Positions 1-8,400 of a stretch of DNA of 10,282 nt are shown piece after piece. Position 1 is the first letter of the stretch, and every line of letters begins with the position of its first letter. The stretch is from Ectocarpus siliculosus (Eukaryota > Sar > Phaeophyceae > Ectocarpales > Ectocarpaceae): assembly GCA_000310025.1 (NCBI GenBank), contig FN649738.1, positions 3,158,346 through 3,168,627 on the forward strand, given 5' to 3'. The position numbers were made by a program, and so were the translations under genes. The notes below the pieces were generated by a model. The model saw only the letters and a list, made by a program, of their open reading frames with translations. It was not told where the DNA came from and did not search any database.

Positions 1-572
1 GGACAAGAAAAAGGAGGGGGGTGGGGGGGGGGGGGGTGGCACACCTATTTAGAGCCAGGACAGCGAGATTGATGTTTGACTGAAACGAGGCAAACAGAGA
101 CGCGTGAAAACAGGGGGCACCGGTGGCATACCCACCTAAGAGCTATCTAGCTCGATCCATGTCGGTGAGTGCAAAAAAGAGACAAAATGACATCAACACA
201 CACGAAACTTAATCCATGGTTGTGATTGAAAACAAAGAGACAAAGGGAGACGAACGAGCGCACACGAAATAACACACCCACTACATACGATCCTCCGGAG
301 CGGGATAAAGAGAGCACCGCGGCAGGGGGTGATGCAACAACGTGCAAAAAGCAAACATATGCAAAACATACGCCGAGTATACGTCTTCTGCCGGACTGTT
401 CAAACCCGACAAATGAGCACGTTAGTCTCAACCGGCCATTCTCAACATTCTTGAAAAAGACCCGCAAATCAGTACAAAGTCGTATCTCCAAGTCCAAAGT
501 ACATATGGTAGTGTTTTACAGCCCAAGAAAATCCTTTTAAGATTCTTGACAGATCCAAAACTCAGCACATAC
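1..572 (-). other. TPT: Translocator intron 4 (partial)
   Basis: Begins with donor gtatgt at 572 and runs off the left edge. I searched the minus strand for the expected next block (VSFTH, then the Lys-containing motif) and found nothing, so no exon is called here. It contains G runs near its left end and a short palindrome at 140-153. The open frames across it on either strand look like chance. Confidence 0.75.
16..36. repeat. G-rich homopolymer tract
   Basis: Six G, one T, then fourteen G (23-36). On the gene's sense strand (minus) this is a C-rich tract inside the partial intron 4. Confidence 0.9.
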
Positions 573-768
573 CTCCGAGTCCGATAACGGCGCACACGTG
601 GCTGAGCATGTGGCAGGTGGCGATGGGGCTGAGGCCCTTGACGTTGGCCATGGTCAGGCCGGGCGCGTCGCGGAGCTTGAGCATCCACAGGGGCAGCACG
701 AAGATGGAACCCACGACAAGCTGGAGGACGCTGATGCTCCACGGCAGCGCGATGGCGTTGAGAGCTTT
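573..768 (-). CDS. TPT: Translocator exon 4: helices 2 and 3
   Basis: 196 nt, residues 107-171 plus one base of a Gly codon. Acceptor acag ends at 769; donor gtatgt starts at 572. It encodes helix 2 (PWSISVLQLVVGSIFVLPLW), the loop KLRDAPGLTMANVKG and helix 3 (LSPIATCHMLSHVCAVIGLG). His163 and Ala166 fall where, in plastid translocators of this family, residues contact the substrate phosphate. The His is usual in TPT/GPT/XPT types, whereas plant PEP translocators usually have Asn there (from memory of the family alignment). Confidence 0.92.
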
Positions 769-3700
769 CTGTTTTATGGGGAGAGGGGTGACAGCGGTTG
801 TCAAACGAGAGGGCATCATCCAAGACACGAAGCACAAGCGGGAGAGAGCGACCTTTGCTGCTTCAGCGCAGTCCCAAAGCCAATCAACCGCGATGGAATA
901 CAACAACAGGTCCCAAAGGCAGGCAGGCACATCGAGCTTGGGGCGGCAACCTCTAGGTGCAAGCGATGCATCTACCGCTGGCCGCCGTACGTGGTCAAGC
1001 ACGGCTAAGTGCGCCAGACGAGCCAGGTTGGGCTTTTTAGTTCACAGGCGAGCAGGTTTTCAATAACATGCACATTTACTGCTGCGGATCCATGCACAAA
1101 CCACCGGAGACATGGCGCGAGTACGTTGTGTCCTTCAACAAGAAAAATCTACAAATCTCGGATTGGTTCGTTTTACTTCTCTAATAAATCACAGAAGAAG
1201 ACACTGACCTTGTTGGTGATGTTGTAGCCGATGTTGAGGGCGTACCTGCACCATCGCCATCGTCAGTCGGCCAATCCCGTGCGCAACAAAAACAACAATA
1301 AGCGTAGAGACGCAGCATGAAAAAACGAGCAGAGAAAACAGACGAAGTTGGTTCAAGGGCGGTGCGGGGTCGGAGAAGGGCTGCATGGCCGTTCAGGAGA
1401 AAAGACGGTGTCGGAGATTGCTCACCCCAAATGGCGGATAACTACCATTGGTCGCGCTATCCGGCTGACCAATGAAATAAGAAAGCCTGGGGAAGGGACA
1501 CCGCCGACACAAACAACACAACAACAACAACAACAACCGCCAGGATACACGCAAATCAACAAAGAAAACTATTTCCAGCAAGAAGAATAGTCTACGGCAG
1601 TACACACATCCGGTCCGTCGCCTGGGGGGGATCGATTTCTCGATCACTCCACATCCACAAGTCAACCACAAAAATAGCAGTAGCTGCGATGCACCCAAAC
1701 CAAACAAACGCGGGGCCAAGACGGTGAAAAACAAACAAACACCATTTCACACCCACAATTGCACCTTGAGAGTCATGATAGTGGAGAGGTTCCAGAATCG
1801 CAGAGAAACAACGACTCGACTGGACCAAGCGAGGAGAAAAAAGAGACCTCAGACAGAGAGCAATTCCCGCACAGAAATCAGGCAAGCACAGGAGTAGATA
1901 CACCACGGCCGGGTGCTTCGTAACGGCAACGGTGTCGTGTGTTTTCCTTCTCCGAGTACTCTAACTCCGGAGACCGGACCCTGTCGTCCAATCTCCTCCC
2001 CCCCCTGTATTGCGAGCCCCCGCTGTTGTCAAGTGCTACAAAAGCAACCCCTTCGCTGCCCAGAAACCTCGTAGGCATTTCCGTGCTTACTTACCCCGCT
2101 GTGTAAGCCTGACGTATTTTCATTCGTCACCCGTTTCGATGCCAGTCCAAGAAACAGCGGTCACCCAAGTACGCCAATTCTGTATGCCGCCTCCGCCAAG
2201 ACTGACCTCTCCCATCAATAATCAGCCCCCGCTAGACACCTCTCTCGATGCCACGCCCCAAATCTCAATCGTAATTGTGGGGCACAAGCACACCCCGCAC
2301 CAGATCCAAATCGCCATTCGGACACGCCCAACCTCGCTCACCAGAGGAAGAAGTAGATGCCCACGATGACGGTCTGGTTCTTCTTGGGCGCGGGGGGAGC
2401 GGCGCCGCGCCCACCGCCGCGGGTCATGGCAAGGGCAGAGTCAGCGGGGGCAGTCGTCGACAGCTGCTTAAGGTCTGCCGGGGCGAGCGCGGAGACGGTG
2501 GGGGCCTGCACCGCGCCGGGCGTGGCGAGAGCCCCAGGCGCCCTAAAGGTAACCCCCCCCCCACACACACACACACGCCGAGAGAATAAAACACACACAA
2601 CAAAGCGGCGTCGACACGCAACGTCGAGGTTAGGGATGGGATCAACTTGCGTCTTTAGGTGAGCTAATAATTTACAGGGCGAGGGAACAAACGTGAGCGT
2701 TCACGGCAAACAGGTGAAACCCGGAGATAAAGCTTGTTGAGTGTTAAACTTAAGAGTTCTGAGAGGTGCTGATTCTCATTATGTCAGGTCAAACACAAGG
2801 AAGATGCGGAACGTTGACCTCAGGGTTGCCTGCAAGGCATCTACCATCTCTTAGCGATGCATTGGACAAAGTTACATCAAGCCATTCGGGATTTCACCCC
2901 CAAGGCCCAAATGTTTGTGGACCCGTGTGGTCAGTACAGTGGGGTGGATTGTGGGCGTGGTGGCTTGGCGGACGGAGCGGCGCTGATTCCAGAACCAGAA
3001 AAATAGCTATGGAATCCAAGCAATTGTCTGTTGAGACAGTCTCCAATGGCCCCTACGATGATATTTGGCGAGTGCACTTCATCAACACTAAAAGTAGCAT
3101 TGTGACGGTTGATTCGTGGACTGCTGCACCGTGTAAAGCAGCGCGACTGCGGCGAGTCTCTGCCGACTGCCGCTCCCCCCTCGCCGACTGATGCGTCAAG
3201 CGTGGTTGTCCCGGTGATGCTTGCTATGTGCTACGATGTAGATCGTTCTCACAATACATCATGAGGATGGAGATAGAGAAGAGCGGCCGTGAACTCAAGG
3301 CACTGGCGAAAGACAGCGTGTGGATAAGACGGGGGCCGGAAAATACACCAAGAGCTATCGAACAAGCCATGCTTCAAGAGGGAACACATCAATACCGGTA
3401 GCAGATGCAGCAGCAGCGCGCGTGGTATGTTTTGCGGTTACATCTTAATCCTGCGTGCTTCGGGTTGGCAACACGAGAAATGCGTTAAGTGATTGTAGGA
3501 TGCTGCTGCCCAAAAAGCACGCACGCAGCAGCATGTGTCGGCGTAGTTACTTGACTTGCCGAATACCACATGCACGCCTGCTGCGACACACGAAGTCCCT
3601 GCCGGCTTCCAGCCATTCTATTAAATAGGTAAAATTTCTTCCATGTTTTTCGTCTTTCCACAATATTCCGTCGCCAGTTTACACGTCTATGACGTTAAGG

Positions 3701-4926
3701 CGTACATTTGAGGTCTTAGCCGGTAGGGGGCACGCAAGAGCAAAACGCAACATGTTGACTGATTGTTGTCGAACCTGGTCGCTGATACTCTGTGCTTTCA
3801 ACATATCAATACACCACAGAAAAAATAAACAAAACACCACCACAGCAGGGGTACAGCAGCAGTAGAGAGCCCTCAGGACTCCCGGTATGAACCAGACCAG
3901 CTCACCGGGACTATTCAGAACAAGGATTATTACGAAGTAGGTGCTAGTACAGGAGTGGATACTCGTGCCCAGAGGTTTGACCGGCACTATACCGCCGGGG
4001 CATAGGCACTGTTCAACCGGCACTACTGAGGGCTTGCCGAAAGGTACACAAAAGTGCGATGTGGGGTGCATTTACGACAGCAATAGGGGAGGCCAGTGTA
4101 AATTGGACACCGTTATAATACATTCGGAAAAATCTTCCGATCATCCGGCCACACTAGAATGGATACCCACGCCACGCCATTTCGCTCGACTTTTACGCAT
4201 ACATACTCTCGTCGCGAGCAACCTTGCCGATTGTTGCGACATTCCGAGACGCGAGGCGGGGGGCGACGAATGATTTTTTTTTCCAACGTTTTTATTTTTA
4301 TTTTTCTTAACGTTTTTTTTGTGCGTCCGTCTCTTTTTCTCTCCCTGCAAACCAGGGTTGAACATAGAGACCCATCAAGGATCGCGAGGGACTCCTGGGC
4401 CTCAGAGAGGGGCGCGAAGCACCAAGTGACTTATGCATCCGTGCAACACCAGTCTGAGCCTCGCATATCTTATGCGTGGGTATCGGTTCAACTTGAGAGC
4501 TCCCAGCTACGACCCTCGATATGGGAGAAGGGAGCGAACACACGCCGCACACGCGCGCATCTTTTTGGGTGGTTCGTTGACGTTTTTATCCTTTCTGCGC
4601 GAACAGCGGGAGCGCACCCGCGTGCATTGGTGGCGCAGGAACGACGCAAAAATGACAACGCCGTGCCATGACCGCAGGCGCTAAGGAAATTGCAGCTCAG
4701 AGATTATGCGAATCCGTCCCGTCCTCATTCATGAACGAACCCTACAAAGCTCTCTCAAGTGCGCACGAGCAAAAAACAGACAAGGACCGAAGACCCCGGA
4801 ACACATTTTACGCAGCGGCTGGACACGTTCGGAGCGCGAGACTCACCTGGAGGGCACAAACGCCGACGCGCTGCCAGCATGGCAGGCAGCGCCCACAAGG
4901 GCAACAAGGATTCCGGTCGTGCGCAT
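573..4926 (-). CDS. TPT: Plastid triose-phosphate/phosphate translocator family protein (partial, 5' part; 4 exons)
   Basis: Join, minus strand: 4926-4847, 2542-2342, 1245-1209, 768-573; the gene continues past the left edge. All junctions are GT-AG and intron phases run 2, 2, 0, 1, giving 171 codons plus one base. Residues 1-22 are a signal peptide ending in ASAFVP (residues 20-25, predicted cut before Phe23). Residues 23 to about 80 are an Ala/Pro/Ser-rich transit peptide and linker. Helix 1 is about 84-104 (contains FFLWYALNIGYN), helix 2 about 115-135, helix 3 about 152-171. The blocks NITNKKALN, PLWMLKLRDAPGLT, NVKGLSPIATCH and HVCAV match the conserved N-terminal third of plastid phosphate translocators, which exchange phosphate for triose phosphate, 3-phosphoglycerate, PEP or sugar phosphates at the inner envelope. 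The signature around the substrate lysine (FTHxxKxxEP) should lie in the next exon, outside the window. Family is secure. Substrate is not: TPT is a family-level label. Full-length homologues have about 10 helices, so under half is present. Confidence 0.9.
769..1208 (-). other. TPT: Translocator intron 3 (440 nt, phase 0)
   Basis: Donor gtcagt, acceptor cag; separates Lys106 from Lys107. No conserved protein block is visible on either strand. Plus-strand open frames here are antisense shadows. Confidence 0.85.
1209..1245 (-). CDS. TPT: Translocator exon 3: 37-nt exon, second half of helix 1
   Basis: One base completing Trp94 plus twelve codons, YALNIGYNITNK (95-106). It lies between acceptor gcag (to 1246) and donor gtcagt (from 1208). 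Too short to stand out as an open frame, it was placed by the family pattern LWY-x-LN-x-x-YNI-x-NK and by matching phases on both sides. Confidence 0.88.
1246..2341 (-). other. TPT: Translocator intron 2 (1096 nt, phase 2)
   Basis: Donor gtgagcg and acceptor gtgcag, splitting the codon of Trp94 (TG|G). The minus strand approaching the acceptor has a T-rich tract (around 1280-1295). The intron also holds a CAA-type microsatellite at about 1516-1540. No gene-like content seen. Confidence 0.85.
1516..1540. repeat. (CAA)n triplet repeat
   Basis: Tandem ACA/CAA units on the plus strand (TTG on the gene sense strand) within intron 2 of the translocator gene. Confidence 0.85.
2342..2542 (-). CDS. 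TPT: Translocator exon 2: transit peptide, linker and first half of helix 1
   Basis: 201 nt, residues 27-93 plus two bases of Trp94. The acceptor is TTTAG at 2547-2543 on the minus strand; the donor is gtgagcg from 2341. The Ala/Pro/Thr-rich stretch with few acidic residues suits a stromal transit peptide. It is followed by PAPKKNQTV and the start of the first membrane helix (IVGIYFFLW). Both flanking introns are phase 2, so skipping this exon would keep frame but remove the transit region and half of helix 1. Confidence 0.88.
2553..2576. repeat. C10 plus (AC)7 compound microsatellite at a splice site
   Basis: Ten C (2553-2562) followed by seven AC units (2563-2576) on the plus strand. On the minus strand, the gene's sense strand, this reads as TG repeats then ten G, only 9 nt upstream of the intron 1 acceptor AG. 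Confidence 0.95.
3500..3534. repeat. 9-bp perfect inverted repeat (hairpin)
   Basis: ATGCTGCTG (3500-3508) and CAGCAGCAT (3526-3534) with a 17-nt loop, in intron 1 of the translocator gene. Could be a transposon relic or chance from CAG-type repeats. Confidence 0.7.
4847..4926 (-). CDS. TPT: Translocator exon 1: signal peptide with ASAFVP motif
   Basis: Eighty nucleotides encoding 26 residues plus two bases of Arg27. A short basic start (MRTT) is followed by a hydrophobic core (ILVALVGAA) and ASAFVPS, the heterokont plastid-import motif whose Phe is essential for crossing into the plastid. The ATG is in good context, with A at -3. The exon ends in AG with donor gtgagt just after it. The split Arg codon (AG|G) is completed by the first base of exon 2. 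No other minus-strand ATG nearby opens a comparable signal peptide. Confidence 0.88.
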
Positions 4927-5213
4927 GATGTATTTCCGTATGTGTGTTTTCGCGAGAAGACCTTGCTTGTGCGTGCGTGTGACCGCTACTGCCGCCGCTG
5001 TAAACCCCCCCTCTCTATAGATGCAAACTGCGGGGCCTCCACGGGGCTCCGTGCCCGATCTGGAAATGTGTCATGTCAGTTCAGCAAGTCAGCTGTGACA
5101 TCTCTTCGCAAGCATAACCCCGCTCTCGAGCTCGATCTAGTATGGCACGGCCGCTGAGACAAGATCGTGTGGATGGTCACCCCACGCACAATCTGTCGTT
5201 TTTTGTTGGGAAA
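4927..5213. promoter_or_regulatory. Shared divergent promoter region between the two genes
   Basis: These 287 nt separate the ATG of the minus-strand translocator (4926) from the ATG of the plus-strand gene (5214), so both 5' UTRs and both core promoters should lie here or overlap the first exons. Visible elements: a CTCTCTATAG tract at about 5011-5020, a six-base inverted repeat ATGTCA/TGACAT at 5073-5078 and 5096-5101, and CGAGCTCG near 5127-5134. None can be assigned to a known factor. The call rests on gene orientation and spacing, not on a recognised promoter motif. Confidence 0.6.
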
Positions 5214-5480
5214 ATGACGATAGCAATAGTCGTTGCAACTGCAACTTGGATGTCGCATGCTGCTACTGCTGCTGCTGCTGCTTCTGCTCGCGATGCTTCG
5301 CTCTTTGTCGGGCCTGTGACCCTGCCGGGAGCGCCAGGGACGAGGATGTCTAGGGGGTCCGAGAAGGCTGTGTTGTCGTCGGCGGTGGGGATGCAGCGGT
5401 CGAGGTGGTGCGACAGGAGCACGGGGGGCGCGCGACGCACAAGGGCCTGGGTGCCGGGAATGGCGGCCTCGTCAGATGAT
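5214..5480 (+). CDS. Unknown gene exon 1: leader and transit-like presequence
   Basis: 89 codons ending GAT GAT before a near-consensus donor gtaagt (5481). The leader MTIAIVVATATWM is followed by an Ala stretch (16-25) encoded by a GCT-type triplet repeat and by DASLFVGP (27-34), a loose version of the ASAFVP motif with a likely cut before Leu30 or nearby. The following 55 residues carry many Arg and almost no acids until the final Asp pair. The ATG at 5214 has AAA before it (good context) and starts the hydrophobic core directly, so I prefer it to the in-frame ATG at 5142, which would put 24 polar residues in front. Confidence 0.65.
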
Positions 5481-8400
5481 GTAAGTGGAACGAGGCGAGC
5501 TATTAAATAGGTAGACCACCAGCCCTTGCAAACACGAAGGTTTGCTCGGCAGCAGGGCTGCGATGCTGTGCAATGCTTCTCGATGTGTACGCTGCCCCTG
5601 CGCTGTCCGTTGTGTCGTTTTTACTTCTGCTCTCTGCGAACAAGAAACGATGGTCGAGAGAGAACGAACAAAGTTGAAGAACGAAAGATCATCTTGCCGT
5701 TCCAGCACAGTGCCTACTTCGTTCGGCAGACTAAGTACACAGATATCTTCACAGCAGGCTCTCATGTATACGCGGCCGTTTGCACACACGGGTAGCAGGC
5801 ATGCCATGCGTCGTGCGTTTACGAAGCAATTATGGTGCACTGAATCCGCAATGCCAATTCGTATGCTATCACATCTTGTAGGTTTTAGGTCGTGTGCTTA
5901 CCTTATTTTGCTATAGATACGTCGCTCAGTGTACTTGTCCGCAAATCTCCACGCCATCCCACTCAATCTTGTTTTGTAGCTTAAACTTGAGTGCGCTCGG
6001 TCCCGCTTAGCATTCGTCGCCACGTTTCACCAAAGGAAATAGCTAGCCTCCGGTAACAGGTCATAGCCATCACTTTCGGGACCCTCCGCTCACCCAGAAT
6101 TGAGGGGTCCTTTTAAGCAGGCCAAATGCCGCCCTGACATATGCGAATGTATGTTGATCGACACAGCGCCCTCCATGTACATCGCGCCTTTGTCATGAGT
6201 GTGTGTGTGAATAGGCGGCCGTCTAATTAGTCTGTGTCTAAAGTAGTTGGTGTCCTCAAAAATACCGTGGTGGCTACATATAGCTTGAGAGCGCGGGTCT
6301 TTTGGCAAGGTGCACTTCTTCGCCTCTCGTATTGTTGTTGTTTTTTGTCTTCACATTAAAAACCGTTCCGGTCTCCGCTCAGTACCTTCTATTGTCTAAT
6401 GTTCGTACTATACTATACTATACTATACTATACTATAGTATAACAGTCCAACTGACGCGGACGCTTTCCGTGGTCACAAGCCAACTAACTGCCCCCATGG
6501 GGAGGTACGTACGCCTTTCAAAGAAAAAAAAAGAAAAAATGGACATTGTACGCAGCAGTATTGATTAATAGCAGCGCTACCCTCCCCGAGATGATATCCA
6601 AAGTATTTTGACGGGGTGGGTCCCCATGTATTGCTGTAGCTGTTGGGAAGCGGGTGCTTGTCGTCAAAGGTTGCGTAGTAAACGTTGACTCAGGACCTCG
6701 ATATTTATGTACGAGTGCGCAGGACGTGCTTGCCAATGCGAGGCATAAGGGGGACCGCCCTTCTCTACAAACACGTACCAAGATGATACACGAAACCCCC
6801 TAGATCTCCGTAGGTCCGTATCTAGTACTGAGTACACCTAGTAGCCCTGCTGGTGAGCGAAGGTACGGCAGCATTTTGACGTTACATTTGAAGGAAGGAA
6901 GCACTGAAAACTCTCTGGGGGATCGAAATTGAAGGCATGGACCGCAGAAGAAAAATCAGTGAAGTTTTACGCTGGAGCTCTGCAGTTCGTAGCCAAGATC
7001 GTTGCATAGAAGTATGGCAGAAACCGCGAGCGCGATGGTTCGTATGCGTAGAGGCGATAACGATTTAAGAAGATAAAATTACAAGAGCGAAGATAAAATA
7101 CAATGATTGATCGGCAGAGCTTGTTTGTGTTGAAGTCCTTCGAGCGAGGAAAGCTACAACTTGGGTGTGGCCACCCTATAGTCGTGTCTGCCCACAACCC
7201 ATAACTTATTAATCCCAGTGGGGGTTGGGGGGCTCCGTGGATTGCTGTGGTTACTTTGCGGCGGGTGTAGGGGTCCAAAATGACGCCAGTGGGCGCTGTC
7301 GGGGACAAAGGAACGAAAGAAAGCATCCTCTTCTTCCTGACCAACAAACCCGAAACACCACAGGATGGTGACAACGGCGGGAAGAAGGACAGCAGCGGCG
7401 GCGACGACGACGACGAGAACGTTGACGGGGGGAAGATCAAGCCTGAGCCTGGACAAGAGCCGGACTGGGACAAGATCCTGCCCAAGGGAAAGGAAGCGCC
7501 GGAAATGCCTCCCGCGCCGCCCGGGCTTTCTAAGCTGGACCCAAGGGTGCGGCGAGTTTTGTTTTCGGCGTGCTATAGGTAAACTGCGCCGTAGACCTTT
7601 GTGATGGTTCGTTCGGCCTTGTGCAGCGTTACAGCAGTATGTCGTGCTCACCTTCCGTGTACCGGCGTCGCGACGTTCGGAGATGTGTGGTGATGTGCCT
7701 GGTGGTGGGCGTGTCTGTAGTGCTGCTGGTGGTGATGTCACGTGTTTGTGTCTTGTGCACGCAGGAGAGGCTGACGGCGTACGCGGGGATGTTGGACTGG
7801 GAGCCCATGGATCTGGACGAGGAGGAGGAGAAGGAGAAGACCTACGAGGACCTAAACAAGGAGTAAGCCTCCCACGTTGCTGCTTGCTTGCTCCGCACGG
7901 CCTGTGGTTGCTTCTGTGGGTTCCGCTGCACGTGACTCGTTATTTTTGGTTCTCTCGCTTGCGCGAAGTGTGAGACGGTGCCGCTGCTCCTTGTCGTCCA
8001 TGCCTTCCGTGAACTTGATGCAGAGGAATCTCATGAGCCGCCTGTTGTGGGTTGCTGCTGCGCAACGCCCAGCCGGGTGCACTGGTAACAACAGCTGCGC
8101 TTGTCTCGACTGGTGTAAAGCTTAATCTTGTGACCGATGGTCGCGCTGGCGAGTCTACACAAGACCTGGAGACACATGTAGAAAAGGCCGCACGCACCAC
8201 CAGCTCACCGAAGGTCAACAGTCAAGAGCACCGAGTCCAACCGCGCGTTTTGGGCGATGAAAGTTGAACCGTTTGACGAAATAAACGAGGTTGTCAACGC
8301 CAGCTGCGAGCAAATAGAGGAAGACCTCCCCTCCCCAACCCTCGCATTCCCAAGCATGCGCCTATCGGCAAGCAGCGTCCGCAGGACCGCCCTCCCCCCC

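Larger units (their letters stand above)
2543..4846 (-). other. TPT: Translocator intron 1 (2304 nt, phase 2)
   Basis: The longest intron in the window, separating the signal peptide from the transit peptide. Donor gtgagt, acceptor TTTAG. A TG repeat and a run of ten G lie just upstream of the acceptor on the minus strand. It includes a 141-codon plus-strand open frame (2766-3191) of unknown origin, hairpin-forming sequence near 3150-3186 and 3500-3534, and a T-rich stretch at about 4273-4340. No transposase, reverse transcriptase or long terminal repeat was recognised. Confidence 0.8.

Noticed and set aside
147-497. 116-codon minus-strand frame as a possible next translocator exon
   Set aside because: It lacks the expected VSFTH/Lys-motif block and does not fit phase after exon 4.
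608-1066. Plus-strand open frames of 136-152 codons
   Set aside because: Antisense to translocator exon 4, whose minus-strand protein matches a conserved family.
3679-4071. 130-codon minus-strand open frame with hydrophobic stretches
   Set aside because: On the sense strand of the translocator but with no family match; exon 1 joins exon 2 exactly without it.
4159-4671. 170-codon plus-strand open frame
   Set aside because: It lies inside intron 1 of the minus-strand translocator, has T-run-derived Phe/Ile stretches and shows no family signal or splice logic.
2543-4846. LTR retrotransposon or DNA transposon in the long intron
   Set aside because: No terminal repeats, target-site duplication, reverse transcriptase, integrase or transposase motif could be seen; only short inverted repeats.
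5542-5916. 124-codon plus-strand open frame in intron 1
   Set aside because: Cys/Arg/Ser-rich, no conserved motif, codon use unlike the confirmed exons, no phase-compatible strong splice sites found.
7547-7582. Extension of exon 2 to the donor at 7579
   Set aside because: Splicing from gtaaac at 7579 changes phase and hits a stop early in exon 3; the donor at 7547 keeps the frame.
7154-7741. 195-codon minus-strand open frame, the longest in the window
   Set aside because: It is antisense to exon 2 of the plus-strand gene; its Val/Ala run is the mirror of the Asp-codon repeat, and its composition is otherwise Pro/Arg-rich and shadow-like.
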